From: Desulfobacterales bacterium
GTDB lineage: Bacteria > Desulfobacterota > Desulfobacteria > Desulfobacterales > UBA11574
NCBI GenBank assembly: GCA_030145595.1
Contig: JAQYVG010000043.1
Span: 1 to 14,643, forward strand
Length of the DNA: 14,643 nucleotides
Reading direction: 5' to 3'
The notes beneath the pieces are model-generated. The model searched no databases, was not told the DNA's origin, and saw nothing but the letters and a program-made list of their open reading frames with translations. This document shows, piece by piece, positions 7,146 to 13,327 of the stretch; position 1 is the first letter of the stretch, and the number at the start of each line of letters is the position of its first letter. The translations under genes were made by a program, and so were the position numbers.

Positions 7146-7273
7146 AACTGTTCTTTAAAAAATGGTAAATTTCCTATTTTTATAGTGCTGGCAGTTCGGT
7201 GAAGATTTGTTCTTCATAATTGCTGGATAATACGTTGATATCAAACATAATATATTTCTTTTAAAGAACAGTT
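7146..7273. repeat. Perfect 15-bp inverted repeats enclosing 98 bp
   Basis: AACTGTTCTTTAAAA (7146-7160) is the exact reverse complement of 7259-7273. The enclosed AT-rich DNA has no gene. It ends 17 bp before the guaA -10 candidate. It could be a small insertion-like element or a leader structure. Confidence 0.55.
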
Positions 7274-7289
7274 TATGCAGGTTTTAGGT

Positions 7290-7295
7290 TATAAT
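7290..7295 (+). promoter_or_regulatory. Probable -10 box of guaA
   Basis: TATAAT matches the consensus and lies 35 bp upstream of the guaA ATG. No good -35 hexamer is found at the right distance; 7267-7272 is poor and overlaps the right arm of the 15-bp inverted repeat. Confidence 0.4.
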
Positions 7296-7330
7296 TCACT
7301 TGCATATAAACCATGCCTGAGAGGATCTCC

Positions 7331-8860
7331 ATGATTTTGATTATCGATTTTGGTTCCCAATATAACCAGCTCATAGCCCGCCGGGTCCGAGAGTGTCGCG
7401 TTTACTGTCGGATCGAATCCCCTGAAGTTGATATTGATTATATCAAGAATCTTAAACCAGAAGGAATAATTCTCTCCGGAGGCCCGTCAAGCATCTACGA
7501 AAAAGGCAGCCCCAAAGTTGATCCAGCGATTTTGAGTCTTGGGATTCCTGTTTTGGGGATTTGCTATGGAATGCAATTCATGGTCAGCGCTTTAGGGGGG
7601 GAAGTAAAAAGAACCAAAAAACGCGAGTACGGCTTTGCGGAGCTCAATATCAAACAGCAGACCGGGCTTTTTAAAGATGCAGGAACAAAAACCGACTGCT
7701 GGATGAGCCATGGCGATTCTATCGCCAAGCTTCCAAGAGGCTTTCAAACAACCGCTTCCACGGAAAATACCAAAATTGCTGCAACGGTTCATCCGAAAAA
7801 AAAGCTTTTCGGTCTCCAATTTCATCCCGAAGTTCATCATACTCCCAAGGGCAAAAGGATGCTACGCAACTTTCTTTTTGACATCTGCGAATGCAAACAT
7901 ACCTGGACCATGAAGTCCTATGCCAAAGAATCAGTAGCTCAAATCAAAACTGCTGTTAAAGATAAAAAATTAATCCTGGGTTTGAGCGGTGGGGTCGATT
8001 CCTCTGTCACCGCTTTGCTTATTCATAAAGCCATTGGAAAAAATCTTACCTGTATTTTTGTTGATAACGGTCTGCTAAGAAAAGATGAGGGTTCCAAGCT
8101 TAAAAAAACATTGAAGCAGCATCTTAACATCAATATCCGTTTTGTCAGCGCTAAGAACAAATTTCTTAATGCGCTTTCCGGGGTAACTGATCCTGAAAAA
8201 AAGCGAAAAATCATCGGCAAAGTCTTTATGGATGTTTTTGAAGCTGAAGCCAAAAAGATTAAAGGCGCGGAATTCCTGGCCCAGGGAACCCTTTATCCGG
8301 ATATTATTGAATCGCAATCGGCCTTTGGAGGCCCCACTTCGGTGATTAAATCACATCATAATGTCGGCGGTCTTCCAAAAAATATGAAACTGAAATTGGT
8401 TGAACCCTTAAAATATCTATTCAAGGATGAAGTCCGTCTTTTGGGCAAAGAGTTAGGCCTTGACGAAGATTTGATATGGCGCCAACCTTTTCCGGGACCG
8501 GGTCTCGGCATTCGCATAATCGGAGAAATCACCAGAAAACGTCTTTCAGTATTACGAGAAGTTGATGACATTTTACTTGAGGAAATCAAAAATGGCGGAT
8601 ATTATAAAAAATTATGGCAGTCGTTCGCGGTTCTACTGCCTTTAAAAACTGTAGGCGTAATGGGAGACCAGAGGACATACGAAAACATCATAGCCATACG
8701 GGCGGTTTCCAGCAAAGATGCAATGACGGCAGACTGGGCCAGGCTGCCCCACAAACTGTTAGGAAAAATCTCAAATCGGATCATCAATGAGGTTGCCGGA
8801 GTGAACAGGGTAGTTTACGATATTAGCTCCAAGCCGCCCAGCACCATCGAATGGGAATAA
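7331..8860 (+). CDS. guaA: GMP synthase (glutamine-hydrolysing)
   Basis: Catalyses XMP + ATP + glutamine to GMP, the last step of guanine nucleotide synthesis, in the cytoplasm. The 509 residues are normal. The N-terminal class I glutamine amidotransferase domain has GGPSSIYE, the nucleophile in GICYGMQ (Cys78) and FHPEVHHT (His165, Glu167). The ATP-pyrophosphatase domain has the P-loop LSGGVDSS (218-225). The C-terminal dimerisation domain has FPGPGLGIRIIGE, and the protein ends in SSKPPSTIEWE. The ATG at 7331 is chosen over an in-frame one at 7313 because GAGG sits 6 nt before it. It heads a run of three same-strand genes, with the next one starting 6 bp after its stop. No guaB is adjacent. 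Confidence 0.97.
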   Translation: MILIIDFGSQYNQLIARRVRECRVYCRIESPEVDIDYIKNLKPEGIILSGGPSSIYEKGSPKVDPAILSLGIPVLGICYGMQFMVSALGGEVKRTKKREYGFAELNIKQQTGLFKDAGTKTDCWMSHGDSIAKLPRGFQTTASTENTKIAATVHPKKKLFGLQFHPEVHHTPKGKRMLRNFLFDICECKHTWTMKSYAKESVAQIKTAVKDKKLILGLSGGVDSSVTALLIHKAIGKNLTCIFVDNGLLRKDEGSKLKKTLKQHLNINIRFVSAKNKFLNALSGVTDPEKKRKIIGKVFMDVFEAEAKKIKGAEFLAQGTLYPDIIESQSAFGGPTSVIKSHHNVGGLPKNMKLKLVEPLKYLFKDEVRLLGKELGLDEDLIWRQPFPGPGLGIRIIGEITRKRLSVLREVDDILLEEIKNGGYYKKLWQSFAVLLPLKTVGVMGDQRTYENIIAIRAVSSKDAMTADWARLPHKLLGKISNRIINEVAGVNRVVYDISSKPPSTIEWE

Positions 8861-8866
8861 ATACAA

Positions 8867-9796
8867 ATGACGGAAAACGAATCTGCTAAATTCAGGATAA
8901 GATCGGACGATAACCCCGAAGCACATTTTCAGGAGGATAATCAAGGGCTTAAGCTCGATAAATTAAGCAGGCGCCTTACCTTGATTACCATTCTTATACC
9001 CTGTCTAATCGGGGGAATTCTATTTTTGGTCTATCGTGACATTCAAATGAGGGTCGGGCAGGTCTCCGATACAGGTACATCGAAAGTTCGTACGCTTTCA
9101 AAGGACCTGGAATCGCGGTATTCATCGCTGTCATTAAAACATGGAAAGTTTCAGGTGGGCTTTACGAAAAGAATTTCATCTCTTGAAAAGACAACCGTTT
9201 CTTTACAAAAGACCCTGCAAGAAGCAACCACCGCCATTAAATATATCAGGTCCGCCAGAAGATCAGACAATAAAAAAGTAGCAAAGGCCATTGACGCCAT
9301 CAACAAAACTCTGGGGACCCTGGCGACGCTTCCCCAGAATTTAGAAACTATGGCGTCCGAAATAAAGCTATATGATCAAAATCTTTCCAAAGAACTGGGG
9401 AGTTTTTCTCAATCCCTCGAAGATATTAGAAACAATTTGATTAAAATCCAGGCGGACATCCTTTTCCTGGCATCAGCAAAAACTGATAATAAAGCTTTTA
9501 ACCTGGCTCTGAAAAGCCAACAGAAAAACCATCAGCAGGCCTTGCAGCAGACCAAGCGGGATATCGATAAAAAAATCGCATCCCTGGAAAGTAAGATTAA
9601 AAGGATTGGTCAGGTTGAAACGCCTCCGGGCAAAAAAAGTCAGACAAAATCTTCCCAAAAGTCAGGATCTGTTCCGCCGGAATCCCAGCCCGACTCTAAA
9701 GCAAAGATGTCTCAAAATACTGCTACACCAAAATCGAGCGAAGATAAATCATCCCTGCCCAAACCCGGCTCCTTTATTGAGCAGGATATTAAATAA
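8867..9796 (+). CDS. Single-span membrane protein with coiled coil, unknown function
   Basis: I do not recognise a family. The 309 residues show a polar N-terminal tail (1-36), one hydrophobic segment (about 38-56, LTLITILIPCLIGGILFLVY), then a long helical, Lys/Glu/Gln-rich region (about 65-250) with leucine and isoleucine spacing typical of coiled coils. The last 60 residues are a disordered Ser/Pro/Lys-rich tail. Positive residues just before the segment (KLSRR) predict a cytoplasmic N-terminus and a periplasmic coiled coil. It starts 6 bp after guaA with no clear ribosome site, suggesting translational coupling, and is followed by the DJ-1/PfpI gene. Remotely it resembles generic envelope spacer or chemotaxis-like helical proteins, but nothing specific supports that. 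Confidence 0.75.
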   Translation: MTENESAKFRIRSDDNPEAHFQEDNQGLKLDKLSRRLTLITILIPCLIGGILFLVYRDIQMRVGQVSDTGTSKVRTLSKDLESRYSSLSLKHGKFQVGFTKRISSLEKTTVSLQKTLQEATTAIKYIRSARRSDNKKVAKAIDAINKTLGTLATLPQNLETMASEIKLYDQNLSKELGSFSQSLEDIRNNLIKIQADILFLASAKTDNKAFNLALKSQQKNHQQALQQTKRDIDKKIASLESKIKRIGQVETPPGKKSQTKSSQKSGSVPPESQPDSKAKMSQNTATPKSSEDKSSLPKPGSFIEQDIK

Positions 9797-9810
9797 AAAT
9801 GGAGGACAAG

Positions 9811-10329
9811 ATGTTACTTAAAGATAAGAAAGTCATTATTTTAATAGAAGAAATGTTCAACGTCTTTGAATTCTGGTATCCATACTACAGGTTAAAAGAA
9901 GAAGGGGTGGAAGTTACGGTGGTTGGCTCCGGCAGTGCTGAAGTTTATACGGGCAAACCGGGCACACAGGCCAAAGCGGATGTCAGTGCGGACCAGGTAT
10001 CTGCTGAAGAATTTGACGGGATTATAATTCCCGGTGGTTATGCGCCGGATATGATGCGCCGGTATCCTGCCATGATCAATCTCGTTAAAGATATTTTTAA
10101 TGCCGGCAAGCCGGTTGCCGCCATTTGTCATGCCGGATGGATGTTAGTTTCTGCGGGAATACTTTCCGGCAAGAGAGCAACCTCTTTTTTTGCGATAAAA
10201 GACGATTTAATAAATGCCGGGGCCCAATGGGTGGATCAGGAAGTGGTAGTAGACGAAAATCTTATAACGAGCAGGGTTCCCGATGATCTTCCGGCGTTTA
10301 TGAAAGCCGTCATTAAAATGCTGCAATAG
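9811..10329 (+). CDS. DJ-1/PfpI family protein
   Basis: A cytoplasmic protein of the class I glutamine amidotransferase-like fold. Family members act as glyoxalases/deglycases, proteases or stress chaperones; which applies here is not shown. The 172 residues fit single-domain PfpI proteins. The nucleophile elbow is AAICHAGW (Cys106, His107), preceded by FDGIIIPGGYAPD, and IEEMFNVFEFWYP carries the partner Glu (Glu13 or Glu14). SAGILSGKRAT is the usual following block. An in-frame ATG at 9799 exists, but GGAGG (9801-9805) lies inside that stretch, 5 nt before the ATG at 9811, so 9811 is preferred. It is the third gene after guaA, starting 14 bp after its neighbour's stop. Confidence 0.9.
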   Translation: MLLKDKKVIILIEEMFNVFEFWYPYYRLKEEGVEVTVVGSGSAEVYTGKPGTQAKADVSADQVSAEEFDGIIIPGGYAPDMMRRYPAMINLVKDIFNAGKPVAAICHAGWMLVSAGILSGKRATSFFAIKDDLINAGAQWVDQEVVVDENLITSRVPDDLPAFMKAVIKMLQ

Positions 10330-10371
10330 AGCATAACCTCAATCACCAATAGCTGGAATTAAAACGTAACA

Positions 10372-10407
10372 AAACAACACTGCTAATGATGTTGTTTCTT
10401 CTTTTTT
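10372..10407 (+). terminator. Possible intrinsic terminator of the guaA operon
   Basis: AAACAACA (10372-10379) pairs with TGTTGTTT (10390-10397), followed by CTTCTTTTTT. The stem is AT-rich with a 10-nt loop, so strength is uncertain. It overlaps the 3' end of the convergent Smr gene, whose Lys/Gln codons produce part of the pattern. Confidence 0.4.
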
Positions 10408-11120
10408 CTCTGCGATTTTGTAATAGGCCGTTGTCTGATAAGCACGTAGGTTGCCCCGGCACCGCCGTCAAAGGACCTGGCGCTGGTAAAAGCGACAACC
10501 CATTTGCGCCAGGGACCACAGGTGAGCCACTCAACCACCTTGGTCTTTAGCACCGGCTCTGCCGGGGAAGAAAGCCCCCGGCCGTGGACAATCAGCACGG
10601 CCCCCTTGCCGGTGGTAATCGCATCCTTAAAGAACTTATCAAAGGCATTTTTAGCACTTTCAACACCGAGACCGTGGAGATCGAGATGTGCCTGGATGGA
10701 AAAATCTCCCCGGTGCAGGCGTTTTGTAAGCTCCGGATGAACATTATATCCCGTACCCTCTATGTATTCAGGCGTATCCGCTACAACAAAACCTTCGCCA
10801 TGTTTTATTAGCTTTTCAAGTTGCAAAAGAGTTTCAGCGTCGCAATCATGTTCAGGAGTTTGTGGCGGACGGGGTGTGGTATCATGTACTATGCAGTCAT
10901 TGCGGACGATGGGCTCAACGCCTGCCATGGCCTCCATGAAAAGGTCCTTTTCATTAACAGAAGGCTTTTGGGCCTCGGCAGAATTTGTGATTTCCGAACG
11001 GTTGCCTGTGCTGCTGGTGGATTTAGATGGAGATTTTCCGGAATTCGCAGCAGGGGAGGGCGCAAGTTTTAAGGACTTGCTTTTAAGGAGCGTTTTCAAA
11101 TCTTTAAAGGGCCTGAACAT
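10383..11120 (-). CDS. Smr-domain protein
   Basis: A cytoplasmic protein with a C-terminal Smr (small MutS-related) domain, a fold found in nucleases acting on DNA or RNA, including collided-ribosome mRNA cleavage by E. coli SmrB. From the ATG at 11120 (245 aa), a low-complexity Ser/Lys/Pro N-terminal part (about 10-60) leads to the Smr domain (about 143-232). It has LDLHG (146-150), IVHGRG (177-182) and FTSARSFDGGAGATYVLIR. The C-terminus is basic (KSQRKKKKQHH). Only the Smr domain is recognisable; no MutS ATPase is present. The open frame extends to a TTG at 11231, but that extension is encoded by a hairpin (11209-11236) and looks non-coding. The NUDIX gene lies upstream on the same strand, 121 bp away. 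Confidence 0.9.
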   Translation of the reverse strand: MFRPFKDLKTLLKSKSLKLAPSPAANSGKSPSKSTSSTGNRSEITNSAEAQKPSVNEKDLFMEAMAGVEPIVRNDCIVHDTTPRPPQTPEHDCDAETLLQLEKLIKHGEGFVVADTPEYIEGTGYNVHPELTKRLHRGDFSIQAHLDLHGLGVESAKNAFDKFFKDAITTGKGAVLIVHGRGLSSPAEPVLKTKVVEWLTCGPWRKWVVAFTSARSFDGGAGATYVLIRQRPITKSQRKKKKQHH

Positions 11121-11208
11121 ACCTTGCGGCTTTGAGTCTTTCTCCTTGCCCACAGGATAGCATCCTTTTGTTACTTGGGTTAAGGTTTTGAACTGTAGCG
11201 GGCGCATT

Positions 11209-11236
11209 CCCCGTCCCACCAGGCGGGACAACGGGG
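11209..11236. other. GC-rich hairpin between NUDIX and Smr genes
   Basis: CCCC plus GTCCC (11209-11217) pairs with GGGAC plus GGGG (11225-11236), leaving a 3-nt bulge. It lies just past the NUDIX stop and before the Smr start on the minus strand. There is no U-tract, so it may be an attenuating or processing hairpin, or a repeat remnant. Confidence 0.4.
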
Positions 11237-11241
11237 TATCT

Positions 11242-11670
11242 TCAAAAAATATTCTTTTTCAAAACTCCTTTTTTGTATTGAAAATAATCTCTAATAATTT
11301 TTACATGGTCAAAAGCAATCGGTGTGGGCAGATTCTTCGGATTGAAAACTCCGATATTTTTAGCATCATCGGCAGATTTTGGTGTACCGTTAGCTTTGGC
11401 AATAAAAACCGTTGTTACGGTGTGGTGCCGGGGATCACGGTCCGGATCCGAATAGGAATGAAACTGTTCAACCAGCCGGATATCCAGAGATGTTTCTTCT
11501 TTTGCCTCCCGGACTGCAGCGGCTTCCAGCGATTCACCATAATCAACGAAACCACCCGGCAATGCCCACCCATAAGGCGGGTTCTTCCTTTCAATCAGAA
11601 CGATATTTGTGTTGAACTCAATAATAACATCAACCGTTACAAGCGGATTTCGGTATTTGCGGGCTTTCAC
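11242..11670 (-). CDS. NUDIX hydrolase, ADP-ribose pyrophosphatase-like
   Basis: Predicted to hydrolyse a nucleoside diphosphate linked to another moiety. The Nudix box is complete: Gly40, then Glu46, then REAKEETSL (54-62), fitting Gx5Ex7REUxEExxU with the metal-binding glutamates in place. The preceding WALPGGFVDYGES is typical of ADP-ribose or NDP-sugar pyrophosphatases, but substrate cannot be read from this. At 142 aa it is a normal single-domain enzyme. The start is GTG at 11670 with GGAG about 12 nt upstream, somewhat far. No ATG is available near the N-terminus that would keep the first strand. Confidence 0.9.
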   Translation of the reverse strand: MKARKYRNPLVTVDVIIEFNTNIVLIERKNPPYGWALPGGFVDYGESLEAAAVREAKEETSLDIRLVEQFHSYSDPDRDPRHHTVTTVFIAKANGTPKSADDAKNIGVFNPKNLPTPIAFDHVKIIRDYFQYKKGVLKKNIF

Positions 11671-11722
11671 AGGTTCAGAGTTCTCCGTTCAGGGTTGCTT
11701 TTTCTTCAAGCAATTCATTTCA

Positions 11723-11798
11723 ATCACGAAAACGCGAAATAGGGAAAACACGAAAATTTATATTTTTTCTTATTTTCGTACTTTCGTGCTTTCGCGAT
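11723..11798. repeat. CACGAAAACGCGAAA palindromic repeat, copy 2
   Basis: The left arm 11723-11739 and right arm 11782-11798 are inverted repeats with 14 of 17 positions matching. The unit resembles 5914-5991 in arm sequence and spacing. It lies upstream of the NUDIX gene. Confidence 0.65.
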
Positions 11799-11817
11799 AA
11801 AAAATCATTTTTTCGGT

Positions 11818-11907
11818 AGTATTTTGTATTTAGTGTCTGGTTATTTAACAAGCTGGTATATCGGCATATATTTAAAACAAAACACTAAATACTAAACACC
11901 AAACACC
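11818..11907 (+). repeat. 90-bp MITE-like repeat, copy B
   Basis: Inverted counterpart of 3287-3376: the same length, about 81 of 90 positions identical by hand alignment, no gaps needed. It again lies beside the TTCATCAAG-type palindrome (11908-11940), so the two-part arrangement is conserved, not just the core. Confidence 0.75.
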
Positions 11908-11940
11908 TGATGACTTCGACTTCTTACGAATTCATCAAGG
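11908..11940. repeat. TGATGACTTCG...CGAATTCATCAAGG palindromic repeat
   Basis: Inverted ends TGATGACTTCG and CGAATTCATCA flank a short centre. It is related to 3261-3283 and 13232-13300. It lies just 3' of the cupin gene on the minus strand. Confidence 0.6.
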
Positions 11941-11948
11941 TTTAAGAC

Positions 11949-12299
11949 TCATAATTCGGGAGGTCCCGCGGGAATGACACAGGCAAACACCAGCGGTTCA
12001 TCACCAGCGTTTCTGAACTGGTGCTCCTCATTGCCGGGAATAAAAACGGTATATCCCCGGGTTACCGGGACCCATTCTTTTTCACAAAGGATTTCACCTT
12101 TCCCTGCATGGATGATAATTTCATGTTCCCATTCATGGGAATGCATCGGGGAATAGCCTCCTGATGATAATTCGAAAAATCGCATACAAAAGTTTTTTGC
12201 TCCGTCATCTTTGCCGATAACGACTCTTCCAGTAACCCCTTTGACGGTATCGGTGTCGAAATGCTGGGGTTCGGCTTCAGTGTAGTGTATGATTTTCAT
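11949..12299 (-). CDS. Small single-domain cupin
   Basis: A 116-residue cupin, a beta-barrel that usually binds one metal ion. Motif 1 is HSHEWEHE, with His53, His55 and Glu60 as likely ligands. Motif 2, around IPGNEEHQFRN, supplies His93. Such stand-alone cupins include sugar isomerases, dioxygenases and sensors; nothing identifies the substrate. AGGAG lies 6 nt before the ATG at 12299. A promoter overlapped by a 27-bp dyad sits directly upstream, so expression is probably controlled by a dimeric DNA-binding regulator not encoded in this window. Confidence 0.88.
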   Translation of the reverse strand: MKIIHYTEAEPQHFDTDTVKGVTGRVVIGKDDGAKNFCMRFFELSSGGYSPMHSHEWEHEIIIHAGKGEILCEKEWVPVTRGYTVFIPGNEEHQFRNAGDEPLVFACVIPAGPPEL

Positions 12300-12329
12300 T
12301 CAGTTCTCCTTATTATGATTTAAAATTAT

Positions 12330-12365
12330 TTATAAAATCGTAATACGATTTTATAATCCGGTCAA
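12330..12365 (-). promoter_or_regulatory. Cupin promoter with overlapping 27-bp dyad operator
   Basis: 12330-12356 is a perfect palindrome with 13-bp arms around a single central A/T pair (half-site TTATAAAATCGTA). On the minus strand, TTGACC (12365-12360), a 17-bp spacer and TACGAT (12342-12337) form a sigma-70-like promoter. The dyad covers most of the spacer and the -10. A repressor bound there would block polymerase. The 5' leader would be about 30 nt. The promoter call is a consensus match; the operator role is inferred. Confidence 0.5.
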
Positions 12366-12433
12366 TTGCAAATTTGCTGACGGTTCAGATTGGGGTTAAT
12401 TGTTAGTTGCACAATTTATGCGTTACTATTGAC

Positions 12434-12462
12434 TTAACAATCAATTTAGGTTGGGATACAAT
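12434..12462 (+). promoter_or_regulatory. Candidate rsmG promoter
   Basis: TTAACA (12434-12439), a 17-bp spacer and TACAAT (12457-12462), 57 bp before the rsmG start. Both hexamers match the sigma-70 consensus at 5 of 6 positions. TTGACT at 12429 is a better -35, but its spacer would be 22 bp. Confidence 0.45.
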
Positions 12463-12519
12463 GGTAGAGAGGTTAAAGGCGAATATAAAACCTGTTGAAA
12501 TTTGTTGGTAATTTAACGT

Positions 12520-13260
12520 ATGAAACCAGCGACTGGTAAAAGGATGGAAATCGGCTCAGAAAAGTGGAAGCGGCTGATCATTGATGGTGCCGGACATTTT
12601 GGTGTACGCATAAACCGGGATCAGGCACAGCAATTAGCCCTTCACGCGGCTTTAATGTTGAAATGGAACCGTACAACTAACCTTACCGCCATTACAGACT
12701 CAATGGATGTTGCGGTGAAACACTTTCTTGATTCCATTATCACGGGTCCTCTTATATCACCGGGGGCTACAGTGCTGGACATCGGATCAGGCGCCGGTTT
12801 TCCTGGAATTCCGCTGAAAATCGTGATACCATCACTGCAGGTTACGCTGATAGATGCTTCCCGTAAAAAGATCAGTTTTTTAAAACATGCGATCCGAACC
12901 TTAAATTTTGAAAACATTGAAGCCCATCATGTAAGGGCCGAAGATTTTGCTAAAAATCCTGCTGCTGCAAACCGCTTTGATGTCATTACATGTCGTGCGC
13001 TGTCGTCAATTAAAGATTTTGTGTTAATGGCAGCTCCGCTGCTGGCAGAAGACGGGGCTATTATCGCCTTAAAAGGTCCTGATTTGCAGCAGGAGATCGA
13101 AGTTCTTCAGCAACAGACCGATACCCATACCGGATTGCTGAGAATCGAAAATGTTCAATTTTCTTTAAAGGTGAAGACATACACACTTCCGTATCTTGAA
13201 ACACAACGGTCGATTATTATTTTTAGAAAAGTTGATGGCTTCGTAAAAAGTCTTTTGTGA
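12520..13260 (+). CDS. rsmG: 16S rRNA (guanine-527-N7)-methyltransferase
   Basis: RsmG (GidB) uses S-adenosylmethionine to methylate G527 of 16S rRNA in the small ribosomal subunit. The 246 residues show the expected order: helical N-terminus with LMLKWNRTTNLTAI (45-58), HFLDSI (68-73), SAM-binding motif VLDIGSGAGFPGIPLKI (85-101), acidic strand end LIDASRKK, VITCRALSS, and IALKGP. The ATG at 12520 has no clear ribosome site. An in-frame ATG at 12544 follows AGG directly and would remove 8 residues outside the conserved part, so the start is open. The last residues, VDGFVKSLL, lie inside a dispersed palindromic repeat (13232-13300) and follow the point where RsmG proteins normally end. mnmG, often the neighbour, is absent. 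Confidence 0.93.
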   Translation: MKPATGKRMEIGSEKWKRLIIDGAGHFGVRINRDQAQQLALHAALMLKWNRTTNLTAITDSMDVAVKHFLDSIITGPLISPGATVLDIGSGAGFPGIPLKIVIPSLQVTLIDASRKKISFLKHAIRTLNFENIEAHHVRAEDFAKNPAAANRFDVITCRALSSIKDFVLMAAPLLAEDGAIIALKGPDLQQEIEVLQQQTDTHTGLLRIENVQFSLKVKTYTLPYLETQRSIIIFRKVDGFVKSLL

Positions 13261-13300
13261 GCGACATCGTGCAAAATCATATTTTTTACGAGTTCATCAA
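13232..13300. repeat. Palindromic repeat overlapping the rsmG 3' end
   Basis: TTGATGGCTTCGTAAAAA (13232-13249) and TTTTTACGAGTTCATCAA (13283-13300) are inverted with 15 of 18 positions matching. Same family as 3261-3283 and 11908-11940. The left arm is translated as the rsmG C-terminus; the right arm is 27 bp before the next start codon. A hairpin could also end rsmG transcription. Confidence 0.65.
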
Positions 13301-13327
13301 GGTTTACTTTTGATACAGGAGGGTCTT

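Larger units (their letters stand above)
6768..7330. other. Long non-coding spacer upstream of guaA
   Basis: About 560 bp without a credible gene. The longest frame (6873-7202) has no family resemblance and no convincing ribosome site. The spacer holds a CAGT-type repeat (6788-6839), a promoter-like pair (6861-6889), a fragment of the CACGAAA repeat (about 6990-7012), a folded element (7038-7135), a 15-bp inverted repeat (7146-7273) and a probable guaA -10 box. Those with support are listed separately. Confidence 0.6.

Noticed and set aside
6873..7202. 109-codon open frame upstream of guaA
   Set aside because: It runs through a repeat fragment and the folded element, has no convincing ribosome site and no recognisable domain.
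7140..7330. Purine riboswitch before guaA
   Set aside because: The conserved junction and loop sequences of the purine aptamer were not found in the leader.
11121..11231. 37-residue N-terminal extension of the Smr protein from a TTG
   Set aside because: The extension is encoded by a GC-rich hairpin and spacer DNA, and the ATG at 11120 gives a sensible start.
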